59,608 nt of DNA from Bacteroidaceae bacterium (GTDB lineage Bacteria; Bacteroidota; Bacteroidia; Bacteroidales; Bacteroidaceae), in NCBI GenBank assembly GCA_024401275.1, contig JAKSLJ010000020.1, positions 1 through 59,608 of the forward strand, read 5' to 3'. Position numbers and translations under genes: made by a program. The stretch's first letter is position 1; every line of letters starts with the position of its first letter. The notes under the pieces were generated by a model. It ran no database searches, was not told the origin of the DNA, and saw nothing but the letters and a program-made list of their open reading frames with translations. Below, in pieces: positions 1 to 7,814 of this stretch.

Positions 1-53
1 AGCGTACTTCGTTCGGGACGAAGGGGTCGCCAGTTCGAATCTGGTCATCCCGA
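1..53 (+). tRNA. tRNA-Pro (CGG), 3' part only
   Basis: The window opens inside a tRNA. The anticodon stem CTTCG/CGAAG closes a 7-base loop TTCGGGA, giving anticodon CGG (proline). A 5-base variable loop, a T arm with loop TTCGAAT, the 3' acceptor strand CATCCCG and discriminator A (position 53) follow. The 5' half lies outside the window. CCA is not encoded; CA follows by chance. Confidence 0.9.
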
Positions 54-60
54 CACAGAT

Positions 61-139
61 GGTTAATGGATAATTGATAATGGATAATTGATAATTGGGC
101 TGCGCGGCAAAATAATTATCAATTATCCATTTTCCATTA
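61..139. repeat. AT-rich direct and inverted repeat (ATTGATAAT type)
   Basis: TGGATAATTGATAA is tandemly repeated at about 67-98, and its reverse complement (TTATCAATTATCCATT) follows at 116-132 after a short GC-rich centre (GGGCTGCGCGG). The whole can fold into a hairpin between the tRNA and the convergent gene end. It may act as a weak bidirectional terminator; that is an inference. Confidence 0.6.
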
Positions 140-706
140 TTATTCTTCCTCAATGTCTTCGTCGTATTCCCAGACATCGTCCTCTGCCTCGCAGAGGGTG
201 AGGATGTATTCGCGTATTTCCTCTATCTCTTCTTCCGTACTGCCGGCAAGCTTGGCATTCTCACAGACTTGATCGGCACTGCGTTGCAGCACTATGTCGC
301 GAAGCACTACTGACTGACTGGTGAAGTCGCTCTCGTCCTTCATGCTGCCGAGAATGTCCTGTCCTTTCCAGTCGGCAATGATGTCTATAGCCGCACTTAT
401 CGCTGACATCAGGACATCAATGAAGACTGCGTTTTCGCCGGATAGGGTAGAGAGGAACCGTATCTGCTCTACCAGCATGTCTTCCGTCTGGGAGAGTTGT
501 CTGTTAGATGCTTTCTTGCCCTCCGTGATAAGCTCGTGCATGTAGATGACGAGGTCGGCATATTTGTCGAAATATTCGGGAACATCGTCGCAAAGGGTGT
601 CGGCAAGTCCGACGGAAACATCGCCGATGGCAAGGTGGAACATGGCTTTTGCGTCGGCGGTGAAGACGCTGAGTATCTCGCGTAGAGTCTGTATTTGATT
701 CTCCAT
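140..706 (-). CDS. Uncharacterised acidic helical protein
   Basis: I do not recognise this family. The frame encodes about 188 residues from the ATG at 706; a TTG two codons upstream (712) is possible, but ATG fits better with the promoter at 730-760. The protein is rich in Glu and Asp, predicted mostly helical, has no signal peptide or membrane segment, and ends in a run of acidic residues (WEYDEDIEEE). It is transcribed divergently from the DPP-IV-like protease and ends next to the tRNA. It is probably a cytosolic protein. Confidence that it is a real gene rests on the perfect promoter and on codon use. Confidence 0.7.
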   Translation of the reverse strand: MENQIQTLREILSVFTADAKAMFHLAIGDVSVGLADTLCDDVPEYFDKYADLVIYMHELITEGKKASNRQLSQTEDMLVEQIRFLSTLSGENAVFIDVLMSAISAAIDIIADWKGQDILGSMKDESDFTSQSVVLRDIVLQRSADQVCENAKLAGSTEEEIEEIREYILTLCEAEDDVWEYDEDIEEE

Positions 707-729
707 AGTCAACTTTTTGTAATTTGCGG

Positions 730-760
730 CAAATTTAGTGTTTTATGTTGAATTGGCAAA
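730..760 (-). promoter_or_regulatory. Bacteroidetes-type promoter for the 140-706 gene
   Basis: On the minus strand, TTTG (757-760), a 19-bp spacer and TAAATTTG (730-737) match the TTTG/TAnnTTTG consensus exactly. The start codon lies about 24 bp beyond the -7 box. Confidence 0.75.
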
Positions 761-765
761 ATTTT

Positions 766-797
766 CTTGTATGTTTGTGTAAATATTATTAACTTTG
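766..797 (+). promoter_or_regulatory. Promoter for the protease-NRPS operon
   Basis: CTTG/TTGT at 766-770 and TAACTTTG at 790-797 (followed by CAGC, a common context for this box) are separated by 19-20 bp. The box ends 23 bp before the ATG at 821. It is back to back with the minus-strand promoter at 730-760. Confidence 0.75.
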
Positions 798-820
798 CAG
801 CCGAAATAATAACGCAAACT

Positions 821-2911
821 ATGATTAATCTCTCCAATATAAGGGAAAAAATCGGAGTTGGACTCCTTTTCCTTTTATCAGCATCTACAATGAATGCCCA
901 GAACAAGCTTACAGTAGAAGATGTCGTTGCATCAAAGAAGTTCAACACAGCCCGTGTTGAAGGTGTTGCGGAATTCCTTGCCGGAAAGGAAGATGTTACG
1001 GACAGATACGAACTGACCGCAGCAAACCGCAAGGCAATCTATCGTCATTCCTTCACTGCCAACTACACCGTAACCGACACGAAAACCGGCAAGAAGATGA
1101 AGGTGAAGGGCGATATAAAGATCCCGACGCTCTCTCCTGACGGCAAGCATCTAGCCTTTGTTCGCGATAATAATATCTATCTGCTTGACCTCCAGGCTCT
1201 TGCTGATGGTGAAGACTATGGCAAGGCAGAGACGGCAGTAACTGCTGACGGTGAATGGAACAAAGTGATAAACGGTCATGCCGACTGGGTTTATGAGGAG
1301 GAATTTGCCCAGACAAGCATGATGGCGTTCACTGCTGACGGCAGCGCGATAGCTTGGGTGAGATTCGACGAGACTGATGTCAAGGAGATGCAGTTGCAGT
1401 TTCACGACGGTGCCGACAATCCTTACCCACGCATCTATAAGTTCAAGTACCCTAAGGCTGGCGAGGACAATGCGAAGGTGTCGCTCTGTACATACGAGCT
1501 CAGTAGCGGTAAGACTGCCGTGAAGAAGCTTGACATTGATAAGGAAGACTATATCCCTGTGGTGAGAACCATCCCTGCCGACAACAGCAATGTCTTGGTT
1601 TGCACCGTAAACCGCCATCAGGACGAGATGAAGCTGTGGAAAGCCGACTGCAAGAGCGGTGCAGCTAGCATTCTCGCAAAGTTCACTTCTAAGTGCTATC
1701 TGCCGGAAGAGGCTGTAACCGACCTTACGCTCTATCCTGACGGTTTCATCGTGCTCAATGACAACGAGGGCGCCATGCAGCCTTTCCTTTATGACTATAG
1801 CGGCAAGCTTATCCGTAGGTTGATAGCCGATAAGTCGGTCATCGTAACCGCTTTCTATGGCTACAACTTCCGCACGCAGTCAGCTTACTTCCAGGCTGTT
1901 GGCAAGAATCCTACCCAGCGCGTAGTATATAAGGCAGACAAGAAAGGCAAGCTTACGCAACTCTCTACGGAAGACGGATGGAACGATGCTTACTTCAGCG
2001 ATGACTTCAGCAGATATGTGCTCTCTTACTCTAACCTTACAACTCCTACGAAGACGACCTTCGTCAGCGGAAAGAAGCTGAAGGTGGTAGAGGAAAATGC
2101 TGCTCTGAAGGAGACTCTCGCCGCAGAGGAACTGCCACAGCGCGAGTTCTTCTATTTCACTACTTCTGAGGGCGTTACGCTGAACGGCATAATCTATAAG
2201 CCAAAGGATTTTGATTCGAACAAGAAGTACCCTGTCATCTTCCATCAGTATAGTGGACCAGGCAGTCAGCAAGTCAAGGACAGTTGGACAACGGGTAGTG
2301 TGGCTCGTGGTGGAATGTACGAGGCTCTGCTCTGTCAGCATGGCTATATCTGCGTAGTCGTAGATCCTCGCGGCACAGGCGGTCGCGGTGCTGATTTCCA
2401 GAAACTTACCTACATGACGATGGGACAGATGGAGAGTCGCGACCAGGTGGAGGCTGCGCTCTATATGGCTAGTCAGCCTTATGTGGATGCAAGCAAGATG
2501 GCTATCTGGGGCTGGAGCTACGGCGGCTTTAATACTCTGATGTCAATGAGCGAAGGTCGCGATGTGTTCTCTTGCGGCGTGGCAATAGCACCACCAACAT
2601 CATGGCGCTATTACGATTCTGTCTATACTGAGCGCTATATGCGTACGCCACAGGAGAATCCGGAGGGCTATGGCGATAATCCGATTGCCCGTGCTGACAA
2701 GTTCCACGGCAATCTCCTTCTCTGCCACGGTCTCTGCGACGATAATGTTCATCCGCAGAACACATTTGAATATACTACGAAGCTGGTTGAGGCTGGCAAG
2801 CAGTTTGATATGCATATCTTCACAAACTCAAACCACAGCATATACAACGGCAAGTCACGCCAATTCTTGCTGCAGAAGGTTCTGAACTTCTTTGACGAGC
2901 AACTGAAGTAG
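821..2911 (+). CDS. S9 family dipeptidyl peptidase IV-like serine protease, exported
   Basis: This is a secreted prolyl dipeptidyl peptidase of about 696 residues. The ATG at 821 starts a signal peptide (ending near STMNAQ); an upstream ATG at 767 would lie inside the promoter. The N-terminal beta-propeller holds DWVYEEEF, the double-Glu signature that binds the free N-terminus of substrates in DPP-IV. The C-terminal hydrolase domain has GWSYGG with nucleophile Ser566, HGLCDDNVH with Asp640, and His672 in NSNHSIY, a complete triad. The family removes N-terminal dipeptides, typically Xaa-Pro, in the periplasm or at the surface. The NRPS starts only 12 bp after its stop, so the two are probably co-transcribed. 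It may be ordinary peptide nutrition, or it may be the target or resistance partner of the NRPS product. Confidence 0.93.
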   Translation: MINLSNIREKIGVGLLFLLSASTMNAQNKLTVEDVVASKKFNTARVEGVAEFLAGKEDVTDRYELTAANRKAIYRHSFTANYTVTDTKTGKKMKVKGDIKIPTLSPDGKHLAFVRDNNIYLLDLQALADGEDYGKAETAVTADGEWNKVINGHADWVYEEEFAQTSMMAFTADGSAIAWVRFDETDVKEMQLQFHDGADNPYPRIYKFKYPKAGEDNAKVSLCTYELSSGKTAVKKLDIDKEDYIPVVRTIPADNSNVLVCTVNRHQDEMKLWKADCKSGAASILAKFTSKCYLPEEAVTDLTLYPDGFIVLNDNEGAMQPFLYDYSGKLIRRLIADKSVIVTAFYGYNFRTQSAYFQAVGKNPTQRVVYKADKKGKLTQLSTEDGWNDAYFSDDFSRYVLSYSNLTTPTKTTFVSGKKLKVVEENAALKETLAAEELPQREFFYFTTSEGVTLNGIIYKPKDFDSNKKYPVIFHQYSGPGSQQVKDSWTTGSVARGGMYEALLCQHGYICVVVDPRGTGGRGADFQKLTYMTMGQMESRDQVEAALYMASQPYVDASKMAIWGWSYGGFNTLMSMSEGRDVFSCGVAIAPPTSWRYYDSVYTERYMRTPQENPEGYGDNPIARADKFHGNLLLCHGLCDDNVHPQNTFEYTTKLVEAGKQFDMHIFTNSNHSIYNGKSRQFLLQKVLNFFDEQLK

Positions 2912-2923
2912 CTTTTTGAGCAA

Positions 2924-5900
2924 ATGCGCAAGACGCCACTACTACAGTCGCAAATCAGCGTGGCTATCAGATGGATTGCCTATCCTGAGATGACGCAGTA
3001 CAACCTTCCTGTCTGCCTGACCTTCCCGAAGAGGATAGGCGCGGCACGGATAAGGAAGGCTGTGGAGGCAGTGGTGGCTGTGCGCGACATCTTCCGTCTG
3101 CGACTGACACAAGACGAACGCGGCGAGGTGTTGCAATACATAGACAATGGAATGACGGTCGGCGTGTCGCAAAGAGCGCTGACCGATAACGAGGCGAGAG
3201 AGTATATTGAGAGCGGTTTTGTACGACCTTTTGTGCCGTTCTCCGACGAGCCGCTAGTGCGCTTTGAGGTGATAGAAGCCGAGAGTAATGACTACCTGCT
3301 GGTTGACTTCCACCATATCCTTGCCGACGGTGCTTCTTACGCTCCTGTCTGGAGCATTCATGACCTCTCGGCAGCCTTTCGTGGCGAACAGCTTCAGCCG
3401 CATTCTTTCTCCATGCTTGACTATGCAGAGGAGGAACAAAAGGTCTTGAAATCAGATATTTACGCTAGGGCAAAGCAATATTACGAGGAAAAGTTCCGCG
3501 CTGTAGGCTTTACCGATATTGCCGACAATAGGCAGTCGGCTTGGGGCAACCAGATTATAGCCTCGGAGTTTGTTCCGAAGGCTGAGGTGGACAAATGGTG
3601 CAAGTCTCACGATGTGGCGCCGAATCTGCTGTTCATGGCTGCTTACGGCATAGTGCTATCGCGATTTGCCGGCGAGGAGAGTGTGGCATTCTGCACGCTG
3701 AACCACGGCAGAACTGATCGCCGACTGCGCAATATCTACGGAATGTTTGTGCGCAATGCTCCCGTACTCGCTGATGTTCAGGGCGATAAGACCGTTCTGG
3801 ACTTTGTGCGTGAGCAGCGGCGCGAACTGATGGCAACGGTGAGATATGGCGCTTATCCGATAACCCATTTCTGCCAGGACCTGAACACCGCAGTCGCTAC
3901 AGTGTTTGCTTTTCAAGGCGAGGCAATGCAGGAGTTTGTGTTTGCTGACAATGAGCGCATTGAAGCCGTGCAACTGCCACATGGACTGACCGAAGAGGAC
4001 CTTGCCTGCATGATTTATACGGTGAACTCCGACTATGAGATTCGCCTTACTGCCAGCGATGCTCTCCATCCGCTTTCCCGACTGACTGCGTTTGCTCATG
4101 CCGTGCTTGTCTGCGTGAGAAACATAATGCGAAATCCGAAGGCAAAGATTTCTGAACTACAGATTATAGACGATTGCGAGCGAGAGCTTTTGATAGAGCT
4201 TGGTACTGGCAGAAAGACTGATTGCGATGAGAGCGAGACTTTCATTGACTTGTTCTTGAAGCAAGTGGCTAAAACTCCTGATAATGTGGCTGTTGTGGAC
4301 GAATACGGCAGTCTGACCTACGCCGAACTCGACGCTCTGTCACGCAACTATTCTAAGGAAATTTCTGCTGGCAGATTCCTTACTCTTGAGACTTATCGTA
4401 CGAAGGACTACCTTGTGCGCGCTATTGGAATAATGCGTGCTGGCAGTGCGTTTGTGCCACTTGACCATAATCTGCCGTCCGACCGCTGTGCTTTTATTGT
4501 TGATGATGCAAAGGAAAGGCGTGGGGAAGGTTTTGCGTATATGATTTATACCTCCGGCACAACCGGTCAACCGAAAGGTGTGATGATTTCCCATCGTGCT
4601 TTGGCAAATTTGGTCCGCTTCGTTTCTCGCGAATGGCAGTTGACCGAGAGAAGTCGAATATCCTGCCACTCTTCGTTTGCCTTTGATGCTTCGATAGAAG
4701 ATCTTTTCCCTGTGCTCACCGTCGGCGGCGCTGTCTATATCGTGCCGGAAGAGGTGCGCATGGATCTTGCTCTGATGCGCGACTACATCTACCGAAATAG
4801 CATAACCGGCGGCTGCTATACTACGCAGTTTGGTCAGCTTCTGCTCAAACATTATCCCGACTTGCCAGTGGATTATCTCGTGGTGGGAGGAGAGAAAATG
4901 ACGATTAATCCGCCTTGCCGTACGAGACTGATAAATACTTATGGTCCGACGGAATTTGCGGTCGATGCAACTTTCTTTGAATTGGAAAATGGTAAGGAAT
5001 ACGAGAATATTCCGATAGGCAGACCGATAGACAATACATGTGCTTACATCCTTGATAGCCACGGAAATATGTTGCCGCGCGGAGTCGTTGGCGAACTTTG
5101 CTTGGAAGGAGTGCAGCGTGACTCCTATCGCACTGGCGACCTCTGCCGCTGGAACGAAGACGGACAGCTTGAGTTCTTTGGCAGAAAAGACTTTCAGGTT
5201 AAACTCCGCGGCTACCGCATTGAACTCGCTGAAATTGAAACTGTTGCGCTGAAGATGGATGGCGTAGAACAGGCTGTGGCTGAGGTTAGGGAGATTAATG
5301 GCGCGGAGCATTTGGTGCTGTTTGTGGTATGGCGGTGTGGTGCCCTCACCACATCAATCAAGCCGCTAGGTAATCTACCATCCTACATGCAGCCTTCCTA
5401 TATCATTCAGTTGGATAAGTTGCCGCTTACTCCAAGTGGCAAGATTGACCGAAAGGCGTTGCCGGATGGCGAAGAGCTGCTTGCTCTGTGCGAGATTAAC
5501 GAAGGCAGGTTGCCGCAAACCGAAACCGAGCAACTCCTTTGCCAACTTTTTGCAGATATCCTTGGCACGGATTCCTACTTTGCTGATGCAGATTTCTTCT
5601 TGTCTGGCGGCACCTCAATGCTTGCTATTCAGTTGGTTATGGAGGCTCACAAGCGCGGCCTTCGTTTCACCTACAAGAACATCTTTGATAATCCGACTCC
5701 GCAGCAACTAGCAGCGAGAATTGATGGAGAGAGTGAGGCGAGAATTGATGGAATGAGCGAGGCAAGAATTGATGGAGTGAGTGAGACGATTAGTGACATG
5801 GATATTTCCGATTACGATTATGCTGCGATTGACAAGTTGTTGGCACAAGAGAGTGCTGAGACGGCACATAATGAGCCGCATTTTGGAGATTGTCTGCTCT

Positions 5901-6946
5901 TTGGCGCAACGGGTTTTCTTGGCATTCATGTTCTCTTCCAATTGCTGCATGATTATGATGCAAAGGTGTGCTGTGCTGTAAGGGCGGAGAATGAAGCTTC
6001 TGCTTGGGAACGATTGGCTGTTATTTACCGCTACTATCACAACGAAGAACTTGATGAAGAGCGTGTTATGGTGAAGATTGTGGACATTGCGGACAGTCGC
6101 TCTTTCCGTAATCTTGCGGATGTTAAGCCGGATGTGGTGATAAATTGTGCTGCTAATGTGAAGCATTTTGCAAAGGGCACGGAGATTGAGGATGTGAACT
6201 ATCTCGGTGTGCTGAATATCATAGATTATTGTAAGCAACAAGATTGCCGATTGGTTCATGCTTCCACAATCAGCGTGGCTGGCATTGTTGGCAAGAAAAC
6301 GAGAAAGAATGAACTTACGGAGCGCGATTTATTCATTGGTCAAAGTTGTTCGGAGAACAAGTATGTTCTAAGTAAATTCCTTGCCGAACGCGCTGTGCTT
6401 CAGGCTGTTGCCGATGGACTGAAGGGAAAGATCGTGCGCTTGGGAAACTTGTCGCCACGAGCCACTGACGGTCGCTTCCAGCTGAATCCGGACAGCAATT
6501 CATTCTTGCGCACTTTCCGCGGTTTTGCCAGGGCTGGAATCTATCCGAAGGAAATTTTGTCGCAGCCAGTTCATCTTGAACCTGTGGATGATTCTGCTCG
6601 CGCGCTGCTGCTTTTTGCTCAGACTCCAAAAGACCGTCTTGTGCTGAACTGCTGCAATCATCAGTCCGTAACCTACGGCGATATTCTCTCCGCTATGCAG
6701 GCGGAAGGTCTTGCGCTTAACGGCTTGGATATGAGTGATTTTGTGCGCAAGGCTGAGTCGCTTGACGACGAAGTTCGCTCGCTGTTGCTGACAAATGTCG
6801 TGGCCTACGGAATAGATGCAAAGTCACTTTCTGAGAGGGTAAAAATAAATAGCGAACACTCGGAAAGAATGCTCGCTAATCTTGGTTTTGTATGGAATGG
6901 AGTAGGAGAGAGTTATCTGAGGAAGTTTATAGCAACTTCTCTATAA
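2924..6946 (+). CDS. Single-module nonribosomal peptide synthetase (C-A-T-R) with reductase release
   Basis: This 1340-residue enzyme has four domains. The condensation domain (about 1-420) keeps the active motif HHILADG at 130-136. The adenylation domain (about 430-830) has YTSGTTGQPKG near 541, NTYGPTE, RTGDL, and the closing lysine in PSGKIDRKALP; its N-terminal subdomain is shorter than usual before the YTSGTTG loop. The carrier domain has GGTSM with phosphopantetheine Ser898. The terminal domain is a thioester reductase: GATGFLG (994-1000) binds NAD(P)H, and Tyr1147/Lys1151 form the catalytic pair. Such an enzyme acylates one amino acid and releases it as an aldehyde or alcohol. No phosphopantetheinyl transferase, thioesterase or exporter is visible nearby. 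It overlaps the convergent kdsA end by 20 bp. The acyl donor and product are not determinable here. Confidence 0.92.
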   Translation: MRKTPLLQSQISVAIRWIAYPEMTQYNLPVCLTFPKRIGAARIRKAVEAVVAVRDIFRLRLTQDERGEVLQYIDNGMTVGVSQRALTDNEAREYIESGFVRPFVPFSDEPLVRFEVIEAESNDYLLVDFHHILADGASYAPVWSIHDLSAAFRGEQLQPHSFSMLDYAEEEQKVLKSDIYARAKQYYEEKFRAVGFTDIADNRQSAWGNQIIASEFVPKAEVDKWCKSHDVAPNLLFMAAYGIVLSRFAGEESVAFCTLNHGRTDRRLRNIYGMFVRNAPVLADVQGDKTVLDFVREQRRELMATVRYGAYPITHFCQDLNTAVATVFAFQGEAMQEFVFADNERIEAVQLPHGLTEEDLACMIYTVNSDYEIRLTASDALHPLSRLTAFAHAVLVCVRNIMRNPKAKISELQIIDDCERELLIELGTGRKTDCDESETFIDLFLKQVAKTPDNVAVVDEYGSLTYAELDALSRNYSKEISAGRFLTLETYRTKDYLVRAIGIMRAGSAFVPLDHNLPSDRCAFIVDDAKERRGEGFAYMIYTSGTTGQPKGVMISHRALANLVRFVSREWQLTERSRISCHSSFAFDASIEDLFPVLTVGGAVYIVPEEVRMDLALMRDYIYRNSITGGCYTTQFGQLLLKHYPDLPVDYLVVGGEKMTINPPCRTRLINTYGPTEFAVDATFFELENGKEYENIPIGRPIDNTCAYILDSHGNMLPRGVVGELCLEGVQRDSYRTGDLCRWNEDGQLEFFGRKDFQVKLRGYRIELAEIETVALKMDGVEQAVAEVREINGAEHLVLFVVWRCGALTTSIKPLGNLPSYMQPSYIIQLDKLPLTPSGKIDRKALPDGEELLALCEINEGRLPQTETEQLLCQLFADILGTDSYFADADFFLSGGTSMLAIQLVMEAHKRGLRFTYKNIFDNPTPQQLAARIDGESEARIDGMSEARIDGVSETISDMDISDYDYAAIDKLLAQESAETAHNEPHFGDCLLFGATGFLGIHVLFQLLHDYDAKVCCAVRAENEASAWERLAVIYRYYHNEELDEERVMVKIVDIADSRSFRNLADVKPDVVINCAANVKHFAKGTEIEDVNYLGVLNIIDYCKQQDCRLVHASTISVAGIVGKKTRKNELTERDLFIGQSCSENKYVLSKFLAERAVLQAVADGLKGKIVRLGNLSPRATDGRFQLNPDSNSFLRTFRGFARAGIYPKEILSQPVHLEPVDDSARALLLFAQTPKDRLVLNCCNHQSVTYGDILSAMQAEGLALNGLDMSDFVRKAESLDDEVRSLLLTNVVAYGIDAKSLSERVKINSEHSERMLANLGFVWNGVGESYLRKFIATSL
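5714..5785 (+). repeat. In-frame 24-bp tandem repeat (3 copies) in the NRPS carrier-reductase linker
   Basis: Three 24-bp units (5714-5737, 5738-5761, 5762-5785) encode three copies of the octapeptide ARIDGxSE between the carrier and reductase domains. Units differ at a few bases. Slippage would change linker length without breaking the frame. Confidence 0.9.
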
Positions 6947-7763
6947 GTGCCTCCAAGTCTTTAAGGTACAGCATGTTAGGACCGTCGCTGAGAGCTTCTT
7001 CCGGATTAGGATGAACCTCAAAGAAATAGCCGTTTGCACCGAATGCTTTTGCTGCCAAAGCCATGGCAGGAACGAACTCACGGTTGCCGCCAGTCTTGCC
7101 GCCAGCAGCTCCTGGACGCTGTACGCTGTGGGTGCAGTCCATGATGACGATGTCAGTGAATTTCTTCATGTCAGCGATATTGCGGAAATCGACTGCGAGG
7201 TTGTTGTAGCCGTAGATGTTTCCGCGCTCAGTAAGCCATACATTCTCGTTGCCCGACTCGCGCACTTTCTCCACTGGATATTTCATGTCGTCGCCAGAGA
7301 GGAACTGCGCCTTCTTGATATTGACAATCTTGCCCGTCTTTGCGGCTGCGACAAGAAGGTCGGTCTGACGACAGAGAAAAGCAGGAATCTGCAGAACATC
7401 AGCCACTTCCGCTGCTGGTGCTGCCTGACAACTTTCGTGGATGTCGGTGAGTATTCGGAGTCCGTACTTCGCTTTTATATCGCCAAGCATCTGCAATCCT
7501 TTCTCTAAACCTGGACCGCGATATGACGAAAGCGATGTGCGGTTTGCCTTATCGAACGATGCCTTGAAAATAATGTCTGTGCCGAGTTTCCCGTTTATTC
7601 TAACGAGTTCTTGAGCAACGGTTTCAAGGCACTCCATAGACTCAATGACGCAAGGACCTGCGATGAAAATGCTGCCCGAAGAGCCCCTCAAGCTCCCCGA
7701 AGGAGTGAAGCCCCTCAAGCTCCCCGAAGGGGAGGTGTTAATAGTATTGTTGGATGAATTCAT
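6927..7763 (-). CDS. kdsA: 3-deoxy-8-phosphooctulonate synthase (KDO-8-phosphate synthase)
   Basis: KdsA condenses phosphoenolpyruvate with arabinose 5-phosphate to make KDO-8-phosphate for the lipid A inner core. The family signatures FIAGPCVIES, FKASFDKANRTS, LTDIHE, QIPAFLCRQTDL, NIKKAQF, DCTHSVQRPG and EVHPNPEEALSDGPN are all present. The core starts near residue 31; residues 10-30 (SPSGSLRG repeated) are not family sequence but a translated GC-rich repeat. The only upstream ATG is at 7763, so the repeat appears to be translated. The 3' end overlaps the NRPS 3' end by 20 bp. The hydrolase gene ends 51 bp upstream on the same strand, so they may be co-transcribed. Confidence 0.95.
   Translation of the reverse strand: MNSSNNTINTSPSGSLRGFTPSGSLRGSSGSIFIAGPCVIESMECLETVAQELVRINGKLGTDIIFKASFDKANRTSLSSYRGPGLEKGLQMLGDIKAKYGLRILTDIHESCQAAPAAEVADVLQIPAFLCRQTDLLVAAAKTGKIVNIKKAQFLSGDDMKYPVEKVRESGNENVWLTERGNIYGYNNLAVDFRNIADMKKFTDIVIMDCTHSVQRPGAAGGKTGGNREFVPAMALAAKAFGANGYFFEVHPNPEEALSDGPNMLYLKDLEALIEKLL
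7676..7735. repeat. GC-rich palindromic repeat, two units, inside kdsA
   Basis: Two tandem units GCCCCTCAAGCTCCCCGAAG (starting 7683 and 7710) lie inside the kdsA frame near its N-terminus. They match the general form CCCCTnnnCTCCCC..GGGG found elsewhere in this window. A unit in the opposite orientation lies at 7817-7853. Confidence 0.85.
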
Positions 7764-7814
7764 ATTTTATGGGAATAATATTGTTTTGTATAAAAAAAAC
7801 TGAGGACAAACCAA

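Noticed and set aside
767-820. Upstream ATG for the DPP-IV-like gene
   Set aside because: It lies between the -33 and -7 boxes and would mask the signal peptide that begins at 821.
4340-5311. Long minus-strand open frame inside the NRPS gene
   Set aside because: Lies antisense within the adenylation domain whose motifs are unmistakable on the plus strand; a shadow.
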